Source of the DNA: Lethocerus indicus
Lineage: Eukaryota > Arthropoda > Insecta > Hemiptera > Belostomatidae
DNA length: 64,000 nucleotides
NCBI GenBank assembly: GCA_019843655.1
Contig: JACDQD010000007.1
Coordinates: forward strand, 9,111,600-9,175,599
Direction of reading: 5' to 3'
Shown here: positions 23,109 to 37,284 of the stretch, in pieces
Layout: every line of letters begins with the position of its first letter
Numbering within the stretch: position 1 is the stretch's first letter
Program-made: the position numbers and the translations under genes
Notes under the pieces: model-generated
Seen by the model: the letters and a program-made list of their open reading frames with translations, nothing else
Databases searched by the model: none
What the model was told of the DNA's origin: nothing

Positions 23109-25368
23109 CCGCTCAGCCTTGGACACTACCGTTGAACCCTTCCTACTTTAAATATTCAACCGCCGGGTATATCACCTAGCACCGCCCGATGCTACTCCAA
23201 CAGCACACGCCACAAGTATAATGTAGAATCTGTGAATGGCGCCTTGTCGTTGTCTTGTTTTTAGGCGGAGATTTGATCAATTTCTCGTGATTTATACTGT
23301 TAAAAGGAGAAGAAATAAGGGGGTTCGGAGTTGAAAGAATATTTAACGATAAGCAAATTGAAAATCTGAATCAATACACATTAGTGTAAGCTCCGCAGTT
23401 CTGAAACTGGGAACTACAGTCGCACCGACCGTTGGCTCGTACATAATCGGAATCCATAACCGTATCGGGCCGGGTGACTGGGGACGATTACGTGATGGGA
23501 ATACGGCGGGGGGAGAGGGGGGGAGGAAATAACCATATCGCAGTTGTGAGAGAGGCGAATCATGGGGGTCGGTTTGGAATTAAAGGAAGGCAGCGCGTGG
23601 TGCCGCCGTCACGCTGCCGCTCCTACAGACCGCTCTAGCCGCTCACGTGCCCACCGCCGCTCACGGGAAATGCGAGACGGGAGGGAAGGTTTATAATGAG
23701 CCACTTCAAACACCGCCACAATATTACGGCCCATCGATTGATTACCGCCCCGAGGATAGTTTCCAGTTATCCTTCGGAAATTAATTTCCCGGACTTTTCG
23801 GCAGGAAAAATCGGATTCGGTTTTAATTGCTCATAAATAAACATTTTGTTTAGCCAGAGTGGAAATTTTATTTTTCGACGGAAAACCGCATTTCTGAACA
23901 ACCACTTCCCATAAATATGCCGATACAAGGCCGCCCCACGGGCTTAGTAGCGGGTTCGGAATAAGTATTAATTGAGGGGAAATCCCGAAGCCGCTGGTGA
24001 TGGTTGAACGATTTGAGCGGGTGTATGATTCTATTGCAAATTTTAATTGCGCAGGATCAGTAAGTAACGCATTTCAAATCGTGGAAAAAATTATCAATAA
24101 TTATCGCCGAAAACAATAGGGGTAGTTCCGAGTCCCGAATGATTCGCGCAACGAAACCAAACACTCCGGGAAGCAGTTCTCAAAGCAGTCTCAAAAGTCA
24201 AATCAAATTCCGTAGCAGCGATTTCGTTTCATAAACCGATAAGGTGTTAACAGTCAGTGTCCTGTGTAATTAACAGAGAAAAGTTCCAGAGATGAAGACA
24301 TACTGGGAAATTTAAGATACCCATGAGTAATCAGTGATACATATAAATGCGGAATCTTAGTTGGAATAGTGTGTCCCGTGGCGCGGGCCCGATTGGGTCA
24401 CGTGCAGCCGCAGCTTTCTTTGCCCGCCTACCGATAGCTATGTACCGTTAACTAAGTAAAAATATCCACCAGAAGTAATAGCGGCGGAGGCGTAATCACT
24501 TCTCGGCTCCATCGCAGCTCGGGCGACCTCCAAACGTACCGTTGGACACACTTTCCCTTTTCGTCTGTACAGTTTGTTTTTCTTTCTTTGCAGCACAAAT
24601 TAAAGATCCCAGTGCAGTACTCCGTCTGACCCGAGTTCGCTTTAAGGAAAAAACAAAAGTATCGGTATTTAAACAGAATATTCGGCCACTAACGTTTAGC
24701 CAACTTCTTGTCAAATTGGTTGTCGAGCTGAATAACATCTCGCAGAAATCTGTCTTTTGATATATTAATAATCTAAATCCATTCAATACCGGACACTCGC
24801 CTATGAAATAAAAACGTATAATATTTTCCCTCGAATTTCAAAGCGCTGACTCCTGAATATCTATATCCACCCGTCATATAATTAAATTAACCGGCCCAAA
24901 GAATTAGTTTGGCAACGGAAGATTTTCTGCCGGTAATTTTCTTGGAGGTTTTTCCTTAGCTAGTTTGTAGCCGGAGTTAATTTCACCTGGGCAAGGGCGT
25001 TACGCACGGAGTGGCAATTACGAGAGTGCGGGCTCTGGGCGGCGGGCTTTATCGCCCGGAATAATCCTCGACTCCTCCACCTCCTCCTCCCCCATCCATA
25101 ATCGGAGCGGCAAACGCTCGGGCCGCAGTCGAGTCGGGCGGTCGCCAATTAACCGCTTGTTATTATTCAACGCCGTGTAACTTATGAGCCCCAACCGGCC
25201 GGTATCAGAAATATTATGGACACTGCACCTGCACCTCAAGACAATTACTGGACCCGGGAAAAACACAAATGTACAATCGTGTTTTTTCCTTTGTGATGAA
25301 ATATTTATTTGACGATGCGCCAGCGTTGCACAACAACAGGAACAAGAAAAGAAAGATTAAGGTCCCAA

Positions 25369-25372
<4 letters not shown>
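23109..25372. other. Non-coding stretch with GC-rich islands
   Basis: No gene was recognised. GC-rich islands occur at about 23.45-23.75 kb and 24.95-25.2 kb. Short ORFs on both strands overlap each other and have no splice context. Confidence 0.4.

Positions 25373-25415
<43 letters not shown>
25373..25415. repeat. (TA)n microsatellite
   Basis: About 21 TA units in otherwise mixed-composition DNA. Confidence 0.95.
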
Positions 25416-25418
<3 letters not shown>

Positions 25419-25635
25419 ATTCAGAGAAACATTTTCACCCTAACGTAGAGAGATTGCACCGCTATAGTCTACTTTTAGACTTAATATTTTTATTTCTCAA
25501 CCCATATCCCGATCAATAAACAATTGTTCTATCATTCAACTTTTGTATATATGTTTCAGTTTTAAGAACTTCGATAGTAATGTGATTAATTCGATCTCAT
25601 TATATGCTCGATGGAAGCCGAAACCGTACTAGGTT

Positions 25636-25670
25636 AAAACCAAATAGGCGATTGGAGACAGAAAATCGCA
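25636..25670. repeat. Dispersed 35-bp hairpin repeat, copy 1
   Basis: These 35 bases match 51610-51644 at 32 of 35 positions in the same orientation, and all three differences are transitions. The core GCGATT...AATCGC forms 6-bp arms around a 10-base loop. The upstream flank also contains GAAGCCGAAACCG, whose reverse complement is nearly repeated at about 54571-54583. Probably a fragment of a repeat family. Confidence 0.65.
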
Positions 25671-28600
25671 ACGCTGATTATTTTTACTTCGACAGTGGAC
25701 AAAATTACTGTTATTCAATTAATTCTAGCATCTTGTTTAAGTCATTTGAGAAATTATACAGCATGCGTTAAATAAGTTAAAACGGAGCGAGAAAAACCGT
25801 CCGCGAGTAACGCTGGAGGGTGGGGAACAAATGTAAACCATTGATCTGGGGATGCATTGGAACGCGAAGGGAGCGAGGGGGTGGAGGCGGCGGCTATAGA
25901 TAAACCGGGACGACGGTCGGTTGAAAAATGAAGTAATCAGATCCTGATTGTAGAAATGGGAAAAGGGAAACAGGGGCTCGCCGATTTGGAGGACGGCGAC
26001 GGGAAAAATAAACCGAGAGATACCGCTAGAGCGCCACCTATCAGTCGATCCTATTTCCAGTCGATGAGAAGAACCGAGTCTCCTATTCAATCATCTTTTC
26101 CCTTAAACGAAATCCGATCGACCCTCAGTTCCTATGTATTTAATTTCGGATGGTGTGATTAAGGATAAGGAATATTTCAGACAGAAAATACTTTAAGCCC
26201 TAATCCTAAGTTCCTGTAGCCCCGAAAATCATAAAAAATACTTTCAATAACTTTCAATTTGTACAAAACATTAATGTGTAATACGATTGTTTTTATTCGA
26301 TTAATCGATTATTGGTATTAATAACGGAACAAACTTTTACTTTTAATGTACATTACATTAAAAAGATGAGAAGAATTATTTCGTAGGTTATTACGATCAA
26401 AAACACCTAAACTGTTTTTTATTTACAAATAGAGTATAGACAAAGAGTATAAAGTAAATAATAAAGCTAAGTAATTAATATTAATTAAATTATTCTTAGA
26501 TAACTAGTACGTAAGTACCAGTATGTTCCATTACGTATTTATGTCAGGAATAAAGTAAATTCATGTTATTTCAGGGGAAGCCCGGGAGGAATCGGAATAT
26601 ATATTAACGCACTTGCCAGATTCTATCCCACCTCGCTTCGATAAAACTCTCATACAACGGGACAATCAATCAAACGAATACAGGCCTGAGGTTTCGATCG
26701 AATTTAGATATTTCATACATTTTAAAACGTATTCCACCTCGTTTTCCGATAGCGGATTTCCTCTTTAAACGCTCCGCAGGTGTTCTAAAACTGTTGGCCG
26801 CGAAATCCTAAGTCCGTAAAACCGGGTAGGCGCGTTCCCCCCCCGCCCACTCGAATCCCCGATAATCCTTCAAAACCTCCGGACAGAGGGGCAACTGCTC
26901 CCGGCCGTATAAATCATGGCCGCTGTCCCGGGGCAAGAGCACTAACAGACCCCCCTCTGCCCCACCATCACCTCCAGTAATCCTGCAAATTGGAATTAGC
27001 CGAGAGGGGGCCCGGGGATTTGTTGCTCCGGGCCCTCCACTTAGCTAACAATATGTACACATTCTATCAACGGTCACTTCGGTCCCGCCGACCACCTGCC
27101 CGGCCGTTGTTTGCGCATTTCCGTTAATACAGTAACAATACAGGAGAGACCTGGAGGTAATAATACCGGAGAAACGGACTCGGGCGACGTACGGGTATAC
27201 AGTCAAGTTAATATATTACATAGGCGCGGACGTCTTCCTGCAGTATCCTTCTTCGGAATGCGGAAACTTTGTTTTTTCTCGTCCGCCGCCTTTCCTTTTT
27301 TCAGCGCCGAGTCTAGAAGAGCGCTCCAAATATATTACCCATTTGTGCGGACACACGCCTCGTTGTTTGTATTTCCCCTCGGATATGTTTTATCAAAACC
27401 GCTCTCTCTCCACCCGCCCCTACGAAATCGCTGAATTATGGTCCGCCGGGTTCGTCTCCCCTTTATCTTTTTATTTCGCTCGAAATAGTGTCGACGACAA
27501 TGGAGGCGACGCCCCGATAAACAAAATATCCGGGCGAACGATGAATGGAAAACGGAGGAAGAATAAAATAAAGATAGGTCGGATATTTAAAGTGACAAGG
27601 GACGCAGGTAGATTTCTTCAATGGCACTTAACGCAGCAGGTATAAAGCTATTACTTTTGTGACCTAGATCTTTTTAGTGGGCACTCTACATTTCTTAATT
27701 TTAGTTTTCACTCCACCCCTTTCATTGAAATACAGGACGAAGTTAGTCGATTTTATTTTCGCGCAGAAATTGTCGGTAAACATTACGGAAAGACGGAGCA
27801 TTAGGGAGTACAGGAAACGATACTTTCGGCAATATGCATCGAGTGTCATACGACATAATTGCGTAAGTACAATTACTTTGTAGAATTGTGTAGGTTTATT
27901 GGTAGGGCCCCAGAGAACAATGCGGGTGGAAATAAACTCGAGAGCGTTGAACGTACGTTCATATCAAATATATTGGTGAGAATTAGAAATAAAATGGGCA
28001 AATAGCGGCAATGGGCGGAAGGTTCTGTCTACCTAAGGGGTCGATTTTTCATGTCAGCCTGGCGGTCTTCCAGAGTAATTTGGAATAGTGGAGTTGAGAA
28101 GTTTCAAGTTTGCAACGGCGGTTGCGGTTTTGGGTTTAAGCTCAAGGGACAGGGCGAACTAAGAACTAAGCGAGAGGGGAAGAAGGATCAATGCCGAGAA
28201 ATTCGGACCTGTCTTCCTCCTCTACCTGACTCAACACTACAAAGAACGAGCGATCTTATCTGGACTACATGGACTACCTGCATTACAAAGGAGCACCCCG
28301 GTTTGGGAAATTTAAAACTGTTCTTCACCCTCGACACATTTTGATAATGTCGTAAACGGACACGATATATTCAGGCCTGTAAACCAAGTTTTCCGAAACG
28401 TTCAAAAATAGGCCCTAAGAGTTAAACAAGCCGGAAGTCACATGATCTGGACCTGTTAGTGTTGAAATTTTCTAATCCTGTCTGTAAATTCGAATCTGTC
28501 ATAACTTAGGTCCAATAAAGCAATCAATAGGTTTCAATTTAATAAATAATTTTTGCCGTAGACCGCTTGTATTGCAGATACTTAAATTTTAAATCCCTAT

Positions 28601-29725
28601 TATCAAGTAGTATAATAATTGTCGACTATAGAGTAGATGTAGTTAAAGTAGTTGATGCGGAGAATGTAGTGATGGACATGGCAAAGAATTTCAACAATTA
28701 ATCCTCAACAAAATGTTATTTGTATGGTACACCTGAAGGTTTGCTACGATGAAAACTGTATTGAACTGGCGGGAAGTGTAAAAGGGACCGGTTTAGAGGA
28801 GCCGACAGCCCGAGGTATAGCAACGCCACTTTGTGTCCGACCTACCTGGGATATTACACCCCTGGCCGGTACCGCTTCTCTCAAACCGCTGTATATAACT
28901 CAACCTCCTCGGTCAGCCACCTCAGAGCTTCTTCACCTGTGCCAAACAGTGCTACTTCGAGTTAAGTTCCAGAAAGTTCTATTTCCAGCCGGACTGGCGG
29001 GGGTCATTTGTGAATCCGTCGGTTCCGCGGCTAAGGGCAAACAGAAAATCCGACCCCAGTGAGCACTCAGAAAAGTTACAAGCGAAGCTACATATTTCAC
29101 GGCCCGACCTCCAATAAATCAGTTACAGAAATAACCGTCTTAAAAGTACATCCTACAAAACTTTGCAGTCTTATGGAACAATATTTTGTAAGAAAATCAA
29201 CCCGTAAATCAAATTTCACTTTATTGTGTTCAATGGATTTGTTATTTAAATTCAATAAATCAATAAACAGAGCCGACGGCCACAGGTCATAACATCCCAC
29301 GTTTCTTTATGTTCTTGAAGAAAGTTAAAATTTCTGCTCCCTCATTTTCTGTATACTACGACTACTTATACCAGCGGTTCCCAATTAAAATTTAATCTAC
29401 TTCAGCAATGGTATAAAATACTCACAGAAGGAATTGAGCTATTCAAAGAACTCGAGCAGTGCTGCGGTGTCGTTTTCGATAAAAGCATAAAATTAGGACA
29501 ATACGTTTCCTGCGCTTCTCTTGCTCGTAACGGATACTGATAGTATACACATATTACCTGAGGGGGATCAATGTCTACATAACCGATGACGTAAAGAGGC
29601 CGACGAATGCTGTACATCATGCCTTCAATTAGGCATATGTAGTGTTGGGGTCGGGCACACAACCACATAAATGTAGAACTGATTTAGGATTAAGGAATCA
29701 CCTGATCCGTGATTAAGGAACTCAC
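25671..29725. other. Non-coding stretch, no supported gene
   Basis: No exon with good splice context was seen. A GC-rich island lies at about 26.82-27.11 kb. ORFs at 27111-27434 and 28724-29062 (plus strand) have no recognisable domains or signals. An alternative plus frame at about 28.93-29.11 kb is also open, but only as expected by chance. Confidence 0.4.
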
Positions 29726-29884
29726 CAGGGGCCCTCGTTCTGGGAGCCATCGTCGTCGGCCCGGTATTCCATCCACACAGTCGACAGTATTCAAGGCATA
29801 ACACTGGTTCGCACTCGCGTTAACGGGCGGTTCCGAGAAAAGGGACTCAGTGCCTACTGAGGGCCGTGGATCAGGTATTCCTAC

Positions 29885-30095
29885 CTGGAGAGTCGGCCTC
29901 CCCCACCAGTCTCACCAGCGGTGGCTGCCCTACTGGGGCTAGAGAGGGGGCACCAGGAAGCAGGTAGGGCACACGGAACAAGAAAAATAAAGAAAAGACC
30001 CCGGCCGCGAGGACCACACACCCCGCTCTAGTCACATCCCGTTCTATCACTCGACTAATGCAGTCTTCAAACAGGTAATCAGATACTGTATAGTA
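29885..30095 (-). CDS. Weak candidate exon encoding one transmembrane segment
   Basis: After a minus-strand acceptor (TTACAG, 30096-30101) a 70-codon frame runs to a GTAGGA donor. It contains SDYLFEDCISRVIERD followed by a hydrophobic segment (CVVLAAGVFSLFFLF) and a proline-rich end. Composition is GC-rich compared with the flanks. An open frame also follows at 29726-29856, but the implied intron would be only 28 bases, too short to splice, so the two cannot form a simple gene. It could be a decayed gene, an exon with other partners, or chance. Confidence 0.22.
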
Positions 30096-33000
30096 CTGTA
30101 ATACGGGTGTTCCAGTCCATTAACTACAATTCAATTCAAATTTACAGTCGAAAAGTCTAGAGCCCAGAATAGAATACTCTTTTCGCGTGGTTGCTCTTAC
30201 CACCCGAGCTTCCTTACCCTTCTCCCGGTTATATTTGGCGGGAACGTTACCATTTGTACACCCAATAAGAAATGACTTATTCAGCAAATAACAACATTTT
30301 ACGCACAGAATAGAGTCTTCGATATATGCCTGATTCCCCTCATTGATAAATAATAGATAAAAATGAATTTTTTGAGAATAAGGGCATATCAGCTTCAAAA
30401 ACGGTATTCGGTTAAAATGTAAAAGTTGTTCCAACACAGAACAGAAATACTATGAAATACAACCATGCGACATAACTATATCTTTACGTTGGCGGGTTTG
30501 GGGGGGGGGAGGGGTTCCCGTATGATATACCTGTTATCGTAATCGTCCTTATCGGATATTCGATCATGGAAAGGGAGGATAAGCCAGAACCGACTAATCA
30601 GAAAATAATGGGGTTATGAAAAGCGTCCGGGTGTGTAGGTGTATGTGTGCCGGGCGACACAACAATTGTGCCGAAATAATTAGCGTCAGTATGCCATTTT
30701 AGTTTAGTTTAGACCATTATGGTCGGCCCTCGGGCAGCGTTAATATCGCATTTAATTAACAGGGAGGGTGGGGCGGTGAAATTCTATCTGCCGGCCACCC
30801 AGACCGGCCGCATCTCTCTCCCTCCGGCTGGCCCCAGCCCCCTCCGACTATCAACATCTCTCCCCAGCGCTGGTTCGCTCTCCGGCCCCACTGTCAGACC
30901 CAGGCGCTGCATTATTATATCTATACCTTAATCCGTTGGGTCGGGTCCGGGTCACATCGCCCCCTACAAACGGGGGAGGTGCTCGATCGTAACTGTTGAA
31001 TTATCGAGGGCAGGCTGGGATGAGGGCCGCTCTCCGTTTAACAGAATTAACATTTAATTTATGATCGCAATCACTTGCATACGTTGTTCCCATATGTTTC
31101 GTTTTCATTTTTGTCCCGCTTGATTAGGTATGATTAATACGAACAGAGACGCGATTTCTTTATATCTTAAATGTTCATATATTAATGGATATAACATAAA
31201 AATAGATAATAGAAAGATATAATTGAAAACATTAATAAGAATACTTCGTGTTGAGAAAATCACATTGACCCGTGTCAGGTTTACATGTCCGAGAAATGTT
31301 TTCCTAGACGATGCTGCTCATTAATTATTTGGGCCGATTGCGACTTGTCAACTCTGGCTAGGGATAAAATGAATTTTACGCTTTATGCTTGCATAGGACT
31401 GTAGTGCTCGAGTCCAGAAACAAAAATGTCGCAAATAATAGTAATAACTCGTATTTAATATACGTGCCGCTTTCAATTCGACGGAGTGGTACAATGAAAC
31501 AGGTTTTTTTTGTTGTTTTTTTTGTACGCATAGGTGGTACAAGAAAGAGAGGGAGTGAAGGAGAGAAGAAAGGAAACGATAGTGGGGAGTGGGAGAGATG
31601 TAGATATAGATAGGAGTAATGGGGCGACATAGTGTTCTGTCCACGGCGCATCCGGCCCGTCGGCTCCTCCCCATGGGAAGCGTTCACATTCCTATGATAA
31701 TGGGTATGCGCGGTGTGGCCCGTGTGCGCGACACGCGTACCAGGAGCAGGAGACGCGGTCCCCCCCCCCCGCGCGGAGGGGCTGGAAGCGGTAGACCGGT
31801 CTAATGAACGAGCGCCGCCCCCATCGGTTATTGCGTCCGGCTCTACCGCCCCCAACTCTGCTTTATTCTTAATTGAAGCCAGGTGCGCCTTCTCGATTTC
31901 CCCTCTTCGCTCGGCCGCCCCGTTACGCTGGCTAAGTTCTCCGCTAGAGTTTTATCAACAATGTACTCTAATGCCTTACTATACGCTGTAATAAACTCAA
32001 CCTATACAATTACGCTCAGATATTATTCACGGTTCCGACAGCCGGAACCGGTTTAGTTTACCGAAGTCCATTAATTTCTGAGATTTGGATGGTTACATCG
32101 GCAGACACGATCCTTCTCAATGGCCGACTCTGCGGTTTCCTTGGACAAGAGTGTCTGTGACGTGAGGTCCACTTGATTGGCTGCCGGGAGCCTCCGGGAC
32201 AACACGCTGCACTCTCTATCTACGGAGACTATTATCCGGACTGTAATTGTCAAATACCCTATAAAGTTATTATCGAGTGCGGCTCTTGCTCATTGGCAGT
32301 ATTATTGAATTCAGCATCATATTATAGAAATCTGTGAGTATGTTGAACCACTGCCCCCTATGCGTTCGAGTTTGCGCAAGTTAAAAAAATGGCCGATTTA
32401 ATTCGCGATATAAATTGTTCCTAAATCCAAGGCGGAGTTGTAATAATGGGCGGGCGTTAATAAATAATTTTCGAAGACCGTGAGGTATTTAATTATGAAA
32501 GCAATTAAGCTGTTTGTCCGGCCCTCTGTCTGTTTGTTCTTCATTCATTAAGAGTCAAGTCCCTCCTCCTACTGCCCTCCCCCCTTCTCTTCGCCGTCCT
32601 CTTCTTCTTCTAGTGCATAGCTTAATTAAATTTCCCTTCTGGACGGAAGATTCGCAATTAAAGTAAAAGCACACTCTGTTGGAGCCCCGATATTATTTGA
32701 CGGGGGTATTAACACCTCAACGCCCTTATTCAAAAGTTCAACATTCGTCCGGGCCGTCTCCACTTTCCCCTCTGGCTAAGACCTTCCGAGGACTTGAAAG
32801 GGAAACCGATCTTAATGGGCGAGCGCCCCTAGGCAATTGTCTTCAGATTTCTTATTTCAGAGATCTTATTTTTTAGCAACTATAACAAAATATGTTATTT
32901 ATCTTTGTCTGATAGTTGTAGAAACAATAGTTATGAATTCATTTAATAATCTAGATATTTAAAGCAAATCAAGGAGCCATAATTGGACCGCAGAAATTGG

Positions 33001-36000
33001 AAACCACGAGTGGCTGAAATATGTAGCAGTGAAAACGAAGCAAATATGAAAAGTATTTCAAATTAAATTAACAATTGGAAATATAAAGGGAGTTGATTAC
33101 GTTTATTTGTTTTCTACATAGGTGTTTAATTAATTAATCGGAGGCATTTCACCTACATTAGAATTATATTGCACAATTTTAACCAGATAGAAATAAGATT
33201 TATTAACGCCTGCCATAGCTTTTAGAAAGTACATTTATATTTACTTAATGATATTTAAACATTATTTGAAAATAAAATAACTGATACAAATATATGGAAA
33301 TACATTTTATTATTTCAAATAATATTAACGCGCTAAATGAATATGTAATTATAGTATACAATTTAATTTATGTCTATATTATGTTCGTGAAAAATTGGTT
33401 GAAATTCGACTGTATTTGATTTGAACTTAGAACCGTATAAAACTGACAATGAATGAAATCGTAAGCTTTGTTCATAGTAATGTAGTGTTAGGAAAAGGGC
33501 AAGTTAAAATCTGATAGGTATTGTAATGGGATACCGGTTTTAAAGGGAGGGGAAGTTGTCGGGGCACACCTGTGGGTACGTGCTCCACACGTGTCCTGCC
33601 GGAAGTATGTAGACCCCAGGCGGGCTGCAGAGCTCACGCACCCGCCATCACAAACATTTGCAATACTACCACCTCTCGGACATTTACAAAATAAACCACC
33701 AGTTTTAGTTATTCATAAATCTTTAATCAGTAAACCTCAACACGCTACCGATATTTCCTGATAATAACTAAATTCGTACAACTCTCTTTACTTTACCTTA
33801 ACGGAATAGCGGGATGAGCGCCGACGGATGGGCTTTCTACGAAATTAAAATACAAATAAAACTTCCTGCCTTTGATGCGTTTCATCTTTAAAAAAAAACC
33901 ACGTCAAAATTCACGTTATGTTCATAAGATCATTCTTTTCAGTTACTTAATTACATTGCCCTCACCCAGTTGAACATCCTATCACGATGGTCTAATTACA
34001 TTTTTTGTTCTTCAGAGTTTTTCCCCGGGGTTAATTACATCTCGGAAAGGTACGAGTCCAATTTATTTTTTAAAAAATTTTCAGTTCGCGTTCGAGAACG
34101 GAGGAGTTTCGTACGGAACTGTGATTTCCGTGATGTGCGTCGTCCGGCTGACTGGAAACGGAGAATCGACGGCTTGTGGGAGTAATTTCTGTCCTGACAA
34201 CGTTTCGATTCGAGGAGTCGCCCTCTTCGGTTCCTGATCACGTTTCCGTCCCACTGCGCCCTACTCGCCTGAGTCGATCCGAACGGGTTCGAATTGCAAC
34301 CGGAAACCAAGAGGTTCCGTTGGCACCGTCGAGATCAGTGACGAGATCTCAAGATCAATTATATTTAATCTACAAGAACGAAGGAGGAGGAGGTAGGGAC
34401 GAGGTGGAGACGTATGCAGAAACTTGAATTTAGTAATGACCTACAGTTATTTCAGATCCCAGTAAGTTCACAATAACTAAAAAATTGAATACAAAGAACT
34501 GTAATTATTTACGCTAATGTTTCATAACGCGACCCAAGATTCTTTTCTCCGGTCACGTTAGACCTTCGGATGTACTCTAAATGGCAAGAATGTTGCTTTT
34601 TCTACGTGGCCGAAACCTCTGTCGTCAAAAATTACCGTTTCCTTCGCCCTAATTGAAACTCGCTAATTAGTTTTTGACGAGATTTTCATTTCTCCGACGC
34701 CGAAGTCGTCCATTTAAGGGTTAATGAAGACAATAGCAATTAGCCGGTAAATGCTGCAGCTCAATTTGACAGCGAAACTCGATTGGTAGCATAAGGTTTA
34801 ATTCCAATTTGCAACTGACTGAAAAGTTGGACTCGATTACCTTCGACTTTGAAGGGATCGTATTAATGACTGGAACGTATCAATTACATTACAAATATAT
34901 CGCTATATAAATATTTCAATTTGTTAGGCGGTCATGTCTTGGAGTGTCGCTTCCTAATCGTGAATAGCAAGGATGAATTGTGAATTCAGATAGGGTGCCC
35001 ATCGAGAAAAAACTTTTGAAAGTTGTGCCTCGATACTATGGAAAGGAGGCCCGTAGGGAGGCGCTGTATGCCACTCAGGAGGCCCCGACATAATGCGGCC
35101 TCATAAAAGGAAATGGGTGTGTTTCGGGCGAATTTTTTGCTTAACCGGAGGGGGGCCTACCTTTTTTTGGGTTATCGGGAAATTTGAGCTTTATCGCCCC
35201 GGATCGTTTAGACAAGCCTCTCCCGTGGGAAGTTGTACAGGCGGACCTGAGGAATTAGCGGAACGAACTATGTTATAAAAAAAAGAAGACGGTATGCGGG
35301 CAGTGTTTAGCTTACAAAATCCAGTTTTGCGCTAGGAGGCCATTGAGCTACCGGTATAAACGGGGACCTAATTGATAAAATGCAGAGCGATAACAGCAAA
35401 GTAGAGTTCATAACTGAAAAACCTTCGGAGCTTGAAAAACGATAAGTTTAATGTGGGAACACATTATTTAAAACGTCTGAAGCAACGATTTATAAACGTT
35501 TATATACACGACATCAATTAGGAAGTATGCTTAATGTAATAATGGGTCACTCACACTGGGCTGAATAATAATCTTATTATTGTTATGAAATATATTGTAT
35601 CGCCCGCACAAATTTCTAGGCCGATATCGCAATAGTTTACTCGTTTAAAGTACCATTTTATAGGTGAATCGCCTATATTTTATTATGCCTATTGTGCCTT
35701 GTATTATGTTTGGCAGTTTTTGTTTTTGCGAGAATCCTCGATTTAAATCAAAAATGGAGAAACGTTTATAAAAAGCTCTTTATTTAAATAATTATTTTCA
35801 GTAGCCTAAATATGTGACCCCTTCGTCGAGGTTATAACAGTACTGGGCACGCCATCGCCTGTCGATATTCACTGGTTGAGCATGTAACGTAGAACAAAGG
35901 CTGAACAAGCCATACACTTTTCAGGTAGTAATAGTGAGACTGGAGAAGAGGGATGCCGGGTTGTTTCCCGGTGGCCGGGGGAGGGTTCATTATTGGCCTG

Positions 36001-37264
36001 TTTGTAGTGGGGAGTGGGCCGGCACAAAAGTACTCTTTAGATTGAGGCCAACTCAGAGGGCCGCCCTCGCTAATGGAGAGTACACAGCCGAGGCGTCTTA
36101 ACAAAAAGCGCAAACAGTTTAACGGCCTCTTTTTTTCTCTCTTTCTCTCGCCGCACTCCTTCAAAGCTTCCACTCGGGACGTTAAATTCTGCGACGGCGG
36201 CGGCCGCCAAGTAACTAGCAACTTGTAATTGACCCCAAACTTTAACTGCTTAGCGCCGCCAAGGCTGGAATTTATTTATTTTAATCAAAACTACGGAGTC
36301 GAGTTCCACTTGCTTGTTGTGGGTGAAACTGGAAAACCGTTAGATATCACGCATACGTCGCCTTCTGTAACTCGTATATGCTGGTTAGAGTGATTTAGGC
36401 ATTTCCGTATAGTCAGTACCAGTCCATCGGATGGAATCTGTCAGTGCTGCCATTAAACTGTTACTGAGAGTCCAAGACAGTCGATGAAAGATAACACAAT
36501 ATTTGATCCTTTGTCTGTCACGAGTTATGATATTCCGAAAGCCAAGATCTGGCTTCTTCAGCAGTTCAGTGTACCCTGCTGGGAAGATTAGGAACATTAT
36601 TTCCCGTGTGATCTTCTATGGCTTGTTTCGGTGAAGTCAAACTCTTTTGTAAATCCGCTGCATATATATTTCGTAATACTGTACGCAGGATGTTAACAAG
36701 ATCTACTACCGAGGGGACAGAAGATCAAAGGAGCGATAATCTTTCAATGTAGTCAACGGGGAGGTACCCAATCCAAGAAGGGGGGGGGGCGACGAAAAGG
36801 AGCGGAATAAAAATTGGGTTTAGGGTGTCGAGGAGCCTAAGGAAAAAAAGGAGCTGCACGTGTTCTCGTTCGGGAGATAGATTGGGAATGAGATATATTG
36901 CGGTGTACCGGGTAGGAGGGAAGCGAGAAGAGAGATGGGCCATTGTCTGTCCGGTGTCTCGGTGTGAGTACGTCTACTCGCCTCTGTAGCTTGTTCCTAT
37001 TCGAATATCTGGAACAACGGGTACAGTCCCTGCAACAAGTTTGCACCGGCTTTCTCGCACTTGAGTGGACAGATGGACTTCTGAAGTCGAACCGTACTTT
37101 GGGGAAAATAATTAATCATTAGGCAACTTTAATAACTCTTTCGGCAGCCTAACATTATCTTCTTCGGGTTTCAGTTGAACTATTAACCAAAAGCCATGTG
37201 GTCACTGCGATTTCCATTTATGGATCATACCCAGTAACATATGTATGCCCATCCACAACTGGAT
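30096..37264. other. Non-coding stretch with GC-rich islands
   Basis: No gene was recognised. GC-rich islands lie at about 30.72-31.02 kb, 31.6-31.95 kb (with a C11 run at 31760-31770) and 35.05-35.25 kb. An AT-rich block runs through about 32.9-33.5 kb. The longest ORFs (30120-30437, 31376-31855 and 35832-36221, all minus) lack domains and overlap ORFs on the other strand. Confidence 0.4.
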
Positions 37265-37284
37265 GGAGTAATGGCCATTACTCC
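37265..37284. promoter_or_regulatory. Perfect 20-bp palindrome with TAATGG half-sites
   Basis: GGAGTAATGG is followed directly by its exact reverse complement. GGAGTAAT occurs again about 12 bases downstream. TAATGG is a typical homeodomain core, so a dimeric homeodomain site is one reading; a transcribed hairpin is another. Confidence 0.4.

Noticed and set aside
31376..31855. 159-codon minus-strand ORF
   Set aside because: Low-complexity Gly/Pro/His then Ser/Pro/Tyr content follows the local base composition; another long ORF overlaps it on the same strand.
34280..34305. GGGTTCGAATT, resembling a tRNA B box
   Set aside because: No matching T-stem, A box or acceptor stem around it.
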